Origin: Pseudomonas sp. WJP1
GTDB taxonomy: Bacteria; Pseudomonadota; Gammaproteobacteria; Pseudomonadales; Pseudomonadaceae
DNA length: 64,000 bases
Reading direction: 5' to 3'
Assembly: GCF_028471945.1 (NCBI RefSeq)
Contig: NZ_CP110128.1
Coordinates: 5,168,501-5,232,500 of the forward strand
Positions within the stretch are counted from its first letter, which is position 1. The number at the start of each line of letters is the position of its first letter. Shown piece by piece: positions 17,413-25,517 of this stretch. Made by a program: the position numbers and the translations under genes. The notes below the pieces were generated by a model. The model was given only the letters and a program-made list of their open reading frames with translations, searched no databases and was not told where the DNA came from.

Positions 17413-17802
17413 ATGACCCAGCGCATCCACCGCAGCATCGACCTCCCCCTTCGAACCGGCCTGAACCGCAACGAACTGTGGGACGCCCACGACAAGGGCC
17501 TGATCAAATGCTGGGAGGTCGGCCGCCAGCGCGCCGCCCGCTTCCCCGACCTCGCTTATCAATGCCTCTGCGGCGAACTGCCGGTGCTGGGCTGGAAAGG
17601 TGGCGTCAACCGCAGCCTGAAAAAACTCGAAAAATACGGCTCCCTCAAATACCTCGCCCAATGGCAGGGCTTGCGCGGGGAGGATCTGGATGTGGACTTG
17701 AAGGAAGAACGATCGCTGACCTGTTCACGGACCGGGATGGTGGTGACGTTTACACCGGATAGGGCGAAATACTTTAATCAGGTAACAGAAGTGGAAGTCT
17801 AA
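17413..17802 (+). CDS. Hypothetical protein, 129 aa
   Basis: Not recognised. Starting at MTQRIHRSID gives 129 residues with an AAGGAAAAAG ribosome site directly upstream; the longer ORF upstream lacks one. The protein is basic and soluble, without signal peptide or membrane segment. It has one Cys pair (CLC) and a Trp-rich middle (LGWKGG...QWQGLRG). It is followed ten bases later by the BRCT gene with its own strong ribosome site, so the two probably form an operon. Confidence 0.75.
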   Translation: MTQRIHRSIDLPLRTGLNRNELWDAHDKGLIKCWEVGRQRAARFPDLAYQCLCGELPVLGWKGGVNRSLKKLEKYGSLKYLAQWQGLRGEDLDVDLKEERSLTCSRTGMVVTFTPDRAKYFNQVTEVEV

Positions 17803-17812
17803 GGAGAGGACC

Positions 17813-18445
17813 ATGGTCGACTTACATCAGGAGTTTCAAAACAGCGGTTTTTTCCACGAAGCACGAATTGACAGGAGATCGGCTGATGCACTAGTTGGTA
17901 TCGCTGCAGGGCTCGCCGCTGACGGCAAAATCAACCTGCAAGAAGCCGAGTTTCTCAAGTCATGGATCGAAACTCATCTATGCCATCTCGGCGATCCCGT
18001 CGTGAACATTCTCTATAAACGCCTTGCAAGCATGCTGAGCGATGGTGTGTTGGACTCCGACGAGTCTGCCGAGCTACTGGATATGCTCCACCAGTTCGCA
18101 GGCCTGCCCGTGGGCTCGGAGCAAATCTGTACCACTCCTAATAGCCTTCCTCTCGATAATCCCGCCCCCGATCTGAGTTGGGCTGATCGTGTTTTCCTGT
18201 TCACCGGAGTGATGGCTTACGGCCCGCGCAAAGATTGTGAATCACTCATTGTTGAACGTGGGGGATTGATCGGTGGATCTGTCAGCAAGAAAGTCCATTA
18301 TCTTGTGGTTGGCAGTATCGGCAACGATCAGTGGTTACACAGCAGCTATGGAACAAAAATCAAAAAAGCCGTTGAACTGAGGGAAAGTGGCGTTCCCATT
18401 GCAATCATCAGTGAAGATCATTGGCAAAGGGTGCTTTTCGGATAA
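17813..18445 (+). CDS. TerB-like / BRCT-domain protein
   Basis: 210 residues. The N-terminal half (residues ~20-95) is helical and resembles TerB-like domains (GIAAGLAADGKINLQEAEFL). The C-terminal half (~125-210) is a BRCT domain of the bacterial ligase/exonuclease type: it opens VFLFTGVM, has the central GG (ERGGLIGGSVSKKVHYLVVG) and ends near the conserved Trp (EDHWQRVL). BRCT domains of this type bind DNA ends or phosphoproteins. No catalytic domain is present. A good ribosome site (AAGGAGAGG) precedes the ATG. It lies downstream of, and probably co-transcribed with, an unknown 129-residue protein. Base composition is lower in GC than its neighbours, which may suggest acquisition. Confidence 0.82.
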   Translation: MVDLHQEFQNSGFFHEARIDRRSADALVGIAAGLAADGKINLQEAEFLKSWIETHLCHLGDPVVNILYKRLASMLSDGVLDSDESAELLDMLHQFAGLPVGSEQICTTPNSLPLDNPAPDLSWADRVFLFTGVMAYGPRKDCESLIVERGGLIGGSVSKKVHYLVVGSIGNDQWLHSSYGTKIKKAVELRESGVPIAIISEDHWQRVLFG

Positions 18446-18469
18446 CACCCACTCAGCCGGGAGTGTCGA

Positions 18470-19372
18470 ATGAACAATGATGTGCGGATACAACATGTCC
18501 TGACTCCTGGCCTGAACCTCGCCTATGAGGAGCACGGCCCCATCACCGGCGACCCAGTCATTTTGCTCCATGGCTTCCCCTATTCCCCGCGCGCTTACGA
18601 CGAAATCGCTCCACGGCTCGCTTCAAAGGGCTACCGCGTGATCGTCCCCTATCTGCGCGGCTACGGCCCGACCCGCTTCAACAACCCCGACACCCTGCGC
18701 TCCGGTCAGCAAGCCGCCCTGGCCCAGGATTTGCTCGATCTGATGGACGTCCTTGGCATCCCGCAAGCGGCCCTTTGCGGCTACGACTGGGGTGGTCGGG
18801 CGGCGTGCATCGTGGCGGCGCTGTGGCCGGAGCGGGTTCGTTGCCTGGTGACGGGGGATGGTTACAACCTGCAGGACATTCCCCATTCAAGCCGGCCACT
18901 GGACCCGGAAACCGAGCATCGCCTCTGGTACCAGTACTATTTCCACACTCCACGGGGCGTCGCCGGCCTGACGGAGAATCGCCGGGCCCTGTGTGAATTG
19001 CTCTGGAAATTGTGGTCGCCGACCTGGGCCAAGGGTCCTGAGCTGTACCCGCTGAGCGCGCCTGCCTTCGACAACCCGGATTTTGTCGAAGTGGTGATTC
19101 ACTCGTACCGGCACCGGTTCATGTATGCGTCCGGCGATCCGGCGCTGGAGTGGATGGAAGAAGCCCTGGCCCGACAGCCACTGATCAGCGTGCCGACGAT
19201 TTCCCTGTGTGGTGCCGACGATGGCGTGGGCCCGGCGCCCGAGATCGACGACGACATCGAGCACTTCACCGGGCATTACGAGCGCCGGGTGCTGGCCGGT
19301 GTAGGGCACAACATTCCCGAAGAAGCGCCCGAGGCCACGCTCAAGGCATTACTGGATCTGCTGCAGCACTGA
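18470..19372 (+). CDS. Alpha/beta hydrolase, epoxide hydrolase / haloalkane dehalogenase-like
   Basis: 300 residues. The oxyanion-hole motif HGFPYS is at ~34-39, and the nucleophile elbow GYDWGG carries Asp106 rather than Ser, as in epoxide hydrolases and dehalogenases. A candidate catalytic acid lies in GADDGVGP (~residue 246) and the catalytic His in GVGHNIPEEAP (~residue 285). The cap region (~140-220) is rich in aromatic residues. The substrate is unknown. The start is supported by GGGAG upstream. The 3' end overlaps the convergent GlxA-type regulator by 32 bases. Confidence 0.88.
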   Translation: MNNDVRIQHVLTPGLNLAYEEHGPITGDPVILLHGFPYSPRAYDEIAPRLASKGYRVIVPYLRGYGPTRFNNPDTLRSGQQAALAQDLLDLMDVLGIPQAALCGYDWGGRAACIVAALWPERVRCLVTGDGYNLQDIPHSSRPLDPETEHRLWYQYYFHTPRGVAGLTENRRALCELLWKLWSPTWAKGPELYPLSAPAFDNPDFVEVVIHSYRHRFMYASGDPALEWMEEALARQPLISVPTISLCGADDGVGPAPEIDDDIEHFTGHYERRVLAGVGHNIPEEAPEATLKALLDLLQH

Positions 19373-20324
19373 CCGAAAACCGCTCGCGATAAGCCTGCGG
19401 CGTTACCCCCATGGCTCGCAGAAAACTGCGGCGCAGGGTTTCTTCGCTGCCGAATCCGCATTGCACGGCCACCCGTTTGATGGGTAAGCCGGTATCGCTG
19501 AGCAGGCGTCGTGCGGTTTCGACCCGGATCAGTTCGATGGCCCGGGCCGGGGTTTGGCCGGTGTCGGCGCGGTAGTGGCGCACGAAGCTGCGTTCGCTCA
19601 TGCCGGCCTGGTTGGCCAGGGCTGGAATGCCCAGGTCCTTGTTGAGGTTTTCGCTGATCCAGGCGTGAAGTTCGTCAAAGCGGTTGCCTTCTTTCTGCAA
19701 AGACAGGGTCACGCTGAATTGCGACTGGCCGCCAGGGCGTTTCAGGAACACCACCAGTTGCCGGGCCACTTCCAGGGCCATGGTCCGACCGAGGTCGGCT
19801 TCGACCATCGCCAACGCCAGGTCGATACCGGCGGTGACGCCGGCCGAGGTCCAGACCGGACCATCATTGATGAAGATCGGATTGGGCTCGACCTGCAGCC
19901 GCGGGTGTTGCTGAGCCAGCTGTTCGCAGCGGGTCCAGTGGGTGACCACGCGCCGGCCATCGAGCCAGCCGCTGGCCGCCAGCAAAAACGCCCCGGTGCA
20001 CACCGATGCCACCCGCCGGCACGTTGCCGCGTGCTCACGTACCCAACTGACCAGTGACGGGTCCTGCGCCGCCGCATAGACGCCCCAACCGCCGGCGATG
20101 ATCAAGGTGTCGCTGCCCTGTTCGGGCAAGGGTTCGGCCAGCAACGCCAGGCCCGCCGACGACATCACCGCCCCGCCGCTGCTGGTTATCACCGACGGCG
20201 CATACGGTGGCGGCGAACCTTGCTGGCGGGCGATGTCATTGGCCGATGCAAACACCTGCAACGGCCCGGTGACATCGAGCACTTGCACATTGGCGAAGGC
20301 AAGCACGTGAATGGTTTTCGACAT
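19341..20324 (-). CDS. GlxA-family transcriptional regulator (DJ-1/PfpI domain + AraC HTH)
   Basis: 327 residues starting at MSKTIHVLAF; upstream in-frame codons lie in the divergent promoter region and are excluded. Residues 1-185 form a class I glutamine-amidotransferase/DJ-1-like ligand domain (elbow SVCTGAF). Residues ~215-315 form an AraC double HTH (LGIPALANQAGMSERSFVRHY and GFGSEETLRRSF). It is divergent from an isonitrile-hydratase-like gene whose product shares the same DJ-1 fold, so it probably controls that gene from the shared intergenic region. An inverted repeat there is a candidate operator. The ligand is unknown. Confidence 0.9.
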   Translation of the reverse strand: MSKTIHVLAFANVQVLDVTGPLQVFASANDIARQQGSPPPYAPSVITSSGGAVMSSAGLALLAEPLPEQGSDTLIIAGGWGVYAAAQDPSLVSWVREHAATCRRVASVCTGAFLLAASGWLDGRRVVTHWTRCEQLAQQHPRLQVEPNPIFINDGPVWTSAGVTAGIDLALAMVEADLGRTMALEVARQLVVFLKRPGGQSQFSVTLSLQKEGNRFDELHAWISENLNKDLGIPALANQAGMSERSFVRHYRADTGQTPARAIELIRVETARRLLSDTGLPIKRVAVQCGFGSEETLRRSFLRAMGVTPQAYRERFSVSAAADPVMP

Positions 20325-20346
20325 GTTGGCGTAATTCGTGGGGTGA

Positions 20347-20362
20347 TTGGCGCATACGCCAA
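20347..20362. promoter_or_regulatory. Inverted repeat, candidate operator between regulator and isonitrile hydratase
   Basis: TTGGCGCATACGCCAA is a perfect 6+6 palindrome with a 4-base centre. It is placed centrally in the 89-base divergent promoter region between the GlxA-type regulator and the DJ-1 enzyme. Confidence 0.45.
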
Positions 20363-20413
20363 ATCCTAGGCGCCTACAGTCAAGGCGTCCACCCACTTCA
20401 GGAGAAAAACACC

Positions 20414-21094
20414 ATGACCTTGCAGATCGGTTTTCTGTTGTTTCCACAGGTGCAGCAACTCGACCTTACCGGCCCTTACGACGTTCTGGCGTCGCTGCCG
20501 GATGTGAAGGTGCATCTGATCTGGAAGGACCTGATGCCCATCACCGCCAGCACCGGGCTGGTGCTCAAGCCGACCGTGACTTTCGACGACTGCCCGGCGC
20601 TGGATGTGATTTGCGTACCCGGTGGCAGCGGGGTCGGGCCGTTGATGGAGGATGAGTCAACGCTGGCGTTCATCAAGGCCCAGGCCGCCAATGCGCGCTA
20701 TGTGACGTCGGTGTGCACCGGTGCGCTGGTGCTCGGTGCGGCGGGCCTGCTCAAGGGTAAACGCGCCACCACTCACTGGGCATATCACGAATTGCTGGCG
20801 CCGCTGGGGGCGATTGCGGTGGCGGATCGGGTGGTGCGCGACGGCAATCTGCTGACCGGTGGCGGGATTACTGCAGGCATTGATTTTGCCCTGACCCTGG
20901 CCGCTGAGCTGTTCGATCAGGACACTGCTGAGTTGGTGCAACTGCAACTGGAATACGCGCCTGCGCCGCCATTCCAGGCCGGTAGCCCGAAAACGGCGCC
21001 CGCCCGCGTGCTGGAGGAAGCTCGCCAACGTGCCGCCAGTTCATTGAAACTGCGCGCGCAAATCACCGAGCGGGCGGCGACGAAACTCGGCTGA
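20414..21094 (+). CDS. inhA: DJ-1/PfpI family protein, isonitrile hydratase-like
   Basis: 226 residues. This is the DJ-1/PfpI fold with the nucleophile in SVCTGALVLGAAGLL; the Cys is residue 101, the position of the catalytic Cys in Pseudomonas isonitrile hydratase, which hydrates isonitriles to N-substituted formamides. Length also fits that enzyme (about 228). A CPGG-type loop (VPGGSG, ~70) and the HWAYHELL segment are typical. There is no signal peptide. A good ribosome site (AGGAGAAAAACACC) sets the start. It is divergent from a GlxA-type regulator. The symbol is a family-level assignment; the substrate in this strain is not shown. Confidence 0.8.
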   Translation: MTLQIGFLLFPQVQQLDLTGPYDVLASLPDVKVHLIWKDLMPITASTGLVLKPTVTFDDCPALDVICVPGGSGVGPLMEDESTLAFIKAQAANARYVTSVCTGALVLGAAGLLKGKRATTHWAYHELLAPLGAIAVADRVVRDGNLLTGGGITAGIDFALTLAAELFDQDTAELVQLQLEYAPAPPFQAGSPKTAPARVLEEARQRAASSLKLRAQITERAATKLG

Positions 21095-21154
21095 CAAATG
21101 AATGACTGGCTGCGCGAACCCGTGTTCAAGCAGCCAGGTGTTTTCTGACGCCCA

Positions 21155-21270
21155 CAAAAAAACCCGCCGAAGCGGGTTCTTCCAAGACCATTACAACTCC
21201 CTGTCGTCAGCATTCCATGCAAATGGTCGATCATCCATGATCCTGAGAGCACTCCCTGTGTCTCAGTGGA
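21155..21270 (-). ncRNA. rsmX: RsmX-like small regulatory RNA (CsrA/RsmA-binding)
   Basis: On the minus strand ~116 bases hold a row of hairpins with GGA in the loop: GATCATGGATGATC, GCATGGAATGC, ACGACAGGGAGTTGT and a CACT...CACAGGGAGTG stem. A further TTGGAAG lies just before a Rho-independent terminator. GGA-loop arrays are the mark of RsmX/Y/Z sRNAs, which sequester RsmA/RsmE translational repressors. A GacA-type upstream box is centred ~66 bases upstream of the inferred start, the expected distance, and the length fits RsmX (~119 nt). No protein is coded here. The 5' end is estimated from the box, not mapped. Confidence 0.8.
21156..21178 (-). terminator. Rho-independent terminator of the RsmX-like sRNA
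   Basis: On the minus strand AACCCGC-TTCG-GCGGGTT is followed by seven T residues. The stem has a stable UUCG tetraloop. Confidence 0.85.
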
Positions 21271-21327
21271 TGGGGCCAGAATACGCATCGGATCCAATAT
21301 GTAACAGAGGACATAGTTGTAACCGCG

Positions 21328-21345
21328 TGTAAGATATTCGCTATA
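21328..21345 (-). promoter_or_regulatory. GacA-box-like upstream activating site of the sRNA
   Basis: The element is TATAGC-N6-CTTACA on the minus strand. The downstream half matches the GacA box (TGTAAG-N6-CTTACA) exactly and the upstream half in 3 of 6 positions. It precedes the sRNA at the usual distance. Confidence 0.6.
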
Positions 21346-21393
21346 GCTGCCCTTCGCAAACGCTCTGGGATGCGTTTAAGCAGGGATCTGCCT

Positions 21394-21882
21394 TCACTCA
21401 TTCCCCCGCTCGCGGGCCTTGGCGTTTTCGACGAGAAATTGTTCCAGTCGGCTCAATTGCTCTTCCCAGCCACGGCTGTCCATGTAATACGCTTCCTTCT
21501 GGCGTATGTCGGGAATGTGAGCGAAGCCTGACTCGGAAACCTTGAGCAACGTGCCGTTTTCGTAATCCTGCAGTTCGAACTTGACCAGCGTGGTGGGCTC
21601 CTGGGAGTAGTCGATTTTGGGGTTCACCGCGTAGGGGTGCCAGCGAAAGGAAAACAGCTGTTGCGGCTCGACCCGCTCGACCAGCACATTCCACAACACA
21701 TGTTCATAACCGGGATACGTAACCTGCCCCTGCGTCCACTCGCCGGCGATGAACCGCCGGCCTTCAAGCGCAACGCCGAACCACTGACCGAACGCCTCGG
21801 CATCCACCAAAGCGCGCCACACATGGGCGCGGGGCGACTTGAGCATGATTTTGCGTTCAAAACTGTTGGGTACTGGTTTCAT
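21394..21882 (-). CDS. SRPBCC / AHSA1-like domain protein
   Basis: 162 residues forming one START/Bet v1-like (SRPBCC, AHSA1-type) domain. It opens IMLKSPRAHVWRALVDAEAFGQWFG, has the mid-domain LWNVLVERVEPQQLFSFRWHPY, and ends in the C-terminal helix GWEEQLSRLEQFL. Such proteins bind small hydrophobic ligands, but no specific role can be given. A strong AGGAGGTGA ribosome site lies 5 bases before the ATG. The gene is monocistronic and transcribed toward the Rsm-like sRNA. Confidence 0.85.
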   Translation of the reverse strand: MKPVPNSFERKIMLKSPRAHVWRALVDAEAFGQWFGVALEGRRFIAGEWTQGQVTYPGYEHVLWNVLVERVEPQQLFSFRWHPYAVNPKIDYSQEPTTLVKFELQDYENGTLLKVSESGFAHIPDIRQKEAYYMDSRGWEEQLSRLEQFLVENAKARERGNE

Positions 21883-22028
21883 ACGTCACCTCCTGTAATG
21901 AACAACAGTAGGCCTCTAAGACAACATGTCCAGCCCGAAAGTTGTATCAAGCCGCTGTCCGTTGTCGAAATCGCAGCATTTGGATCGCTACACTGCCCCC
22001 AATTCCCCTGTCACAGCGAGTCTTCCCC

Positions 22029-22430
22029 ATGTACTCACGCTTCCTTCTGGTACTGACACCTTTGCTGTTCACTCCCCTGGCCCAGGCCGCCGACTGCGAC
22101 AACGCCAGCGACCAGGTCACGATGAACCAGTGCGCCGCGCAGCAGCATGCGGCGGCGGACAAGGAGTTGAATGCGCTTTACCAGCAGATCACTACACGTT
22201 TGAAGGGCAATCCCGACAGCAAGAAACTGCTGGTGGGTGCGCAGCGTTCGTGGATTGCGTTTCGCGATGCCGAGTGCAAGTTTTCAGCGTCGGGGGTAGA
22301 GGGTGGGAGTGTTTATCCGCTGATCTACGGCAATTGCGTGACCGAATTGACCAAGGCGCGGGTGGAGACGTTCAAGACTTACCTGAAGTGCCAGGAGGGG
22401 GATTTGGGGTGTCCGGTGCCGGGGGTTTGA
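22029..22430 (+). CDS. Periplasmic LprI / DUF1311-type lysozyme-inhibitor-like protein
   Basis: 133 residues from MYSRFLLVL. A signal peptide ends near LAQA-ADCDNA. The mature part has the family layout of four Cys (CDNA, QC, EC, NC) and LLVGAQRSWIAFRDAEC, typical of the LprI/YecT family, some members of which inhibit lysozyme. Two further Cys near the C-terminus (CQEGDLGC) probably form an extra disulfide. Longer upstream starts in the same frame would bury the signal peptide and are rejected. Confidence 0.82.
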   Translation: MYSRFLLVLTPLLFTPLAQAADCDNASDQVTMNQCAAQQHAAADKELNALYQQITTRLKGNPDSKKLLVGAQRSWIAFRDAECKFSASGVEGGSVYPLIYGNCVTELTKARVETFKTYLKCQEGDLGCPVPGV

Positions 22431-22453
22431 TTTTATAGTGTTCTGGCGGGCCT

Positions 22454-22526
22454 CATCGCTGGCAAGCCAGCTCCCACAAGATTCGTGTCGTACACAATAC
22501 CTGTGGGAGCTGGCTTGCCAGCGATG
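22454..22526. repeat. REP inverted pair at the end of the amine dehydrogenase operon
   Basis: catcgctggcaagccagctcccaca and its inverted copy tgtgggagctggcttgccagcgatg face each other across ~23 bases, starting 10 bases after the qhpB stop. It could stabilise or end the qhp mRNA. Confidence 0.9.
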
Positions 22527-22536
22527 GCGTCAGCAA

Positions 22537-23655
22537 TTACCGCACAAAAATCTGCGCAGTCGTAATCGCCATATCCCCACCCGGCAGCTTGATCTTGCCC
22601 ACCTGCTTCAAGCTGTCGGCATCAAAGATCGCCACATCGTTGAAGGTGCCGGCCAGGTAGATCTTGCTGCCGTCCTTGTTGAAGGAAATGCAGTAGTAGG
22701 AGTGATCAAGCGTCGCCGCCTGGAGCATTTTCTTCTCCTTGATGTCGTACTTGGCCAGGCGGTTGAGCACGCCAAACATCAGGTTCGGGTCTTTGGGCGA
22801 GCGCATGCCGCTGAAGTAGATCTCCGTCAGGGGGCCGAAATCGGTGGTTTCGGTCTTGCCGGTCTTCAGGTCGACACTGAACAGGCCGTACAGATATTCC
22901 GCGGTGGCCGGGTCCTGCTTCTTGTCCTTGAATTTCGCCGCGGTGTAGAGCAGCGAGAAATCATGCCGGTAGGTCTGCTGGTTCCACACGTAGAGCACGT
23001 CCGGCGCGCTGTAGTTTGGGCGTTTCCAGTGACGGCTGGGGATCAGCACGTCGAACTTGCCGGTTTGCACATTGACCTTGTAGATATCCGCCCCGGCCAC
23101 GTACAGCGTGCCGTCGTCACCGCTCTGCATGATGGTCAGCTGGCGAGGCGCCGGAAAACTGCGCACCGGCTTGGCGTCCATGCCGGCGTCGGTCTTGTAC
23201 ACGTCTAACCGTGGCTGCTGCACTTCGTAGCGATCGTTCATCATCAGCGTTGGATTGGCGACGGTGTACAGCTCCTTGCCGTCATGGCTGACGGTGAAGG
23301 CGAACATGGACTTGGCTTTCTCTCCCGGTTTTTGCGTGATGCTGGCGTGGAACACCTGCTTGCAGCTGTCCAGCTCGACGCCGTAGACATCCGCGTAGTG
23401 GTTGTTCAGCACGTAGGCGGTCTTGCGGTCCGGCGACAATTGCACGCTGCCAGGACCGAAGGCGTCGGGCATCTTGCAGGTCTTGTACAAGGTGTCGGTG
23501 GCCAGGTCGATCACGTGCAGGTTGTTCGGGTAATTGGTGGTCAACATGTATTCGTGACCGTCTTGCAGCGCGGTGTTTTCATCGGCCAGAACAGCGAGCG
23601 AAAACGTACTCAGGACGGCGAACGCGGCCAGGCCGCAGGCTTTGATGCTGTGCAT
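22537..23655 (-). CDS. qhpB: Quinohemoprotein amine dehydrogenase, beta subunit
   Basis: 372 residues with a Sec signal peptide (cleavage near VLA-DENT). The mature protein is a seven-bladed beta-propeller with repeated strand motifs (NNLHVIDLATD, DVYGVELDS, NDVAIFDADSLKQVGKI). It is the periplasmic beta subunit of QHNDH, which holds the small gamma subunit and forms part of the active site for oxidation of primary amines. It is last in the qhpA-D-C-B order, 24 bases after qhpC. Identification rests on the whole operon together with the propeller fold and length. Confidence 0.92.
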   Translation of the reverse strand: MHSIKACGLAAFAVLSTFSLAVLADENTALQDGHEYMLTTNYPNNLHVIDLATDTLYKTCKMPDAFGPGSVQLSPDRKTAYVLNNHYADVYGVELDSCKQVFHASITQKPGEKAKSMFAFTVSHDGKELYTVANPTLMMNDRYEVQQPRLDVYKTDAGMDAKPVRSFPAPRQLTIMQSGDDGTLYVAGADIYKVNVQTGKFDVLIPSRHWKRPNYSAPDVLYVWNQQTYRHDFSLLYTAAKFKDKKQDPATAEYLYGLFSVDLKTGKTETTDFGPLTEIYFSGMRSPKDPNLMFGVLNRLAKYDIKEKKMLQAATLDHSYYCISFNKDGSKIYLAGTFNDVAIFDADSLKQVGKIKLPGGDMAITTAQIFVR

Positions 23656-23679
23656 GCTGGAATCCTTCTTGTTATCTGA

Positions 23680-24003
23680 TCACTTGTCTTTCGGGAAGAC
23701 AGTGCCGAGGTTTCGCCAGTTGTCGTTGGACGCCTGGGCATCCTTGTTCCAGTCCGGGTAGGTGCTCATCATGTCCGGCACCTGGGCCGGCCACCAGCAC
23801 GGATCGGAGCAGCCATACAGGTCAGCTTCCATCGGCTGGCACAGCGACGACACACCGCCAAACGCATCGATTTCCCAGCCCGGGTCGGTGGTCGAGGCAC
23901 AGCCCGCCACGGAGCTCATGGCGACCACTTCTTCAATGCGGTTTTCATCCGCGGCCTGATCCAGCTTCAACGCTTTGTTATTGATTGCCTTGAGATGTTT
24001 CAT
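23680..24003 (-). CDS. qhpC: Quinohemoprotein amine dehydrogenase, gamma subunit (CTQ-bearing)
   Basis: 107 residues. If the 28-residue leader ends before Met29, every residue needed for maturation falls at its known place: Cys7-Glu16, Cys27-Asp33 and Cys41-Asp49 for the three thioether cross-links, and Cys37/Trp43 for cysteine tryptophylquinone (precursor C35/E44, C55/D61, C69/D77, C65/W71). The start at 24003 is chosen because the leader then has the expected length and the ATG lies one base after the qhpD stop. The leader is not a Sec signal, which agrees with export only after cytoplasmic modification. Confidence 0.96.
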   Translation of the reverse strand: MKHLKAINNKALKLDQAADENRIEEVVAMSSVAGCASTTDPGWEIDAFGGVSSLCQPMEADLYGCSDPCWWPAQVPDMMSTYPDWNKDAQASNDNWRNLGTVFPKDK

Positions 24004-24004
24004 A

Positions 24005-25435
24005 TCAGTGAGCCTTGCGCGGAGTGATGTAGCTGCTGATGAACGCAGGGTTATTGGCCATGATCCGGGTGTAGACCTCGATGCCGAAGTCGACCCAGTC
24101 ACGCATCAATTCGCAGTAGTGATAGGTCGGGTGCGTCGGGTCGCCGTAGCGGGCGTAGCTCTCGTGGTAGCAGCCGCCGGAGCACAGGTTGCGGATCTGG
24201 CAGTCTTCGCAGCCGGTGTTGGTGCGGTCCAGGCGCTGGGACAGGAAGTCGTTCAACTCCACCTGTTTCACGCCGCTGTGCACGTTGCCGAAGGTCGGCA
24301 GGCTCGAACCGGTGAAGCGGTGGCAAAGGTTCAGCTCACCCTTGTGATCCACCGCCAGCATCTTCAGGCCCGCGCCGCATGGCAGGGCTTTCTTGTGGCC
24401 TTCGTGGATGTCGGTGATCAGCTGGTGCAGGTTGGAGAAACCGATGTTGCGGTGCTCCAAAGCGGCTTCCAGATAACGCCGACCCAGGGCCTTCATGTTG
24501 GCGAACACCTGCACCAGTTCATCGCTGGTGAGGTTGAAGCTGCTGATGTCGCCGGAGGTCACCGGGGCAAAGCCGACTTCGGCGAAACCCAGTTCATTGA
24601 ACAGGTGATCCCAGATGGTTTCGACGTCGGTGACGCCGGTGGTCAGGGTAACCCGCGCGCCGACCGGACGGCTGTTGTAGCGCGACAGCAGCATCTCGGC
24701 CTTGCGCCGCACCACGTCGTAGGTGCCCTGCCCGCCCACGGTGATGCGGTTGCGGTCGTGCACGGTTTTCGGCCCGTCGATGCTCACCGACAAGCCAAAG
24801 CGGTGGGCGTTGAGGTAGTCCACGGTCTCTTCGGTGAGCAGCGTGGCGTTGGTGGTCATGACGAACTCGACGAATTTGCCGGCCTCGCGAAAACGCTTCT
24901 CGCAGTAGTCGACCATGTACTCGATCAGCTTGCGGTTGCTCAGCGGTTCGCCGCCGAAGAACACCACGGTGAAACGCTCTTCGTCCGGCGACTCGCGCAG
25001 CAGCATTTCCACCGAAGCAATCGCCGTTTCGACATCCATCTTCTTGCCCGCCGACGGCTTGTCGAGGTCTTCCTTGTAGCAATACGTGCAGCTCAGGTTG
25101 CAGCCGGTGTTGACGTTGAGCACCACGGTGTTGATCGCCGTGCGCTCGACCCGCTTGGTGGCGATGTCCGGGGTCAGCGGCGAGCCGTCGCTGACCAGTT
25201 CCAGGGCCATCAGCTCGCGCAGGGTCTCGGTGATTTCCTCGCCGTTGAAACGCGCGGCGAGGCGCTGGATCAGGTCGTCCGACGAACAGCCCGGGCCGCG
25301 CAAGGTATCGATGATGGTGCCCGTCAGTTCATCGCTGGCGAACAGCGAACTGCTGGGGATGTGAAACAGCATGCGGTCGGCATCGACCTGCACTTCGTGC
25401 AGGTTGCGTTCGACCAGATTCAAGATAGCGCCCAT
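24005..25435 (-). CDS. qhpD: Radical SAM/SPASM thioether-forming maturase for the QHNDH gamma subunit
   Basis: About 476 residues. The radical-SAM cluster motif is CNLSCTYC (C112, C116, C119), followed by FFGGEPL. A Cys-rich SPASM region near the C-terminus ([26 protein letters not shown]) binds auxiliary Fe-S clusters. QhpD forms the three Cys-to-Asp/Glu thioether bonds in QhpC. The ATG six bases after AGGAGG is preferred to the TTG two codons upstream. It is nearly fused to qhpC (one base between stop and start), as expected for an enzyme acting on a co-translated peptide. Confidence 0.95.
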   Translation of the reverse strand: MGAILNLVERNLHEVQVDADRMLFHIPSSSLFASDELTGTIIDTLRGPGCSSDDLIQRLAARFNGEEITETLRELMALELVSDGSPLTPDIATKRVERTAINTVVLNVNTGCNLSCTYCYKEDLDKPSAGKKMDVETAIASVEMLLRESPDEERFTVVFFGGEPLSNRKLIEYMVDYCEKRFREAGKFVEFVMTTNATLLTEETVDYLNAHRFGLSVSIDGPKTVHDRNRITVGGQGTYDVVRRKAEMLLSRYNSRPVGARVTLTTGVTDVETIWDHLFNELGFAEVGFAPVTSGDISSFNLTSDELVQVFANMKALGRRYLEAALEHRNIGFSNLHQLITDIHEGHKKALPCGAGLKMLAVDHKGELNLCHRFTGSSLPTFGNVHSGVKQVELNDFLSQRLDRTNTGCEDCQIRNLCSGGCYHESYARYGDPTHPTYHYCELMRDWVDFGIEVYTRIMANNPAFISSYITPRKAH

Positions 25436-25517
25436 TGCCAACCTCCTGTGCAGGCCCCGGTTTCAGGGGCTTGCGATCATTCCGAAAAAGTGTCTGAAGC
25501 TCTGGCGTTCAGTTCAC

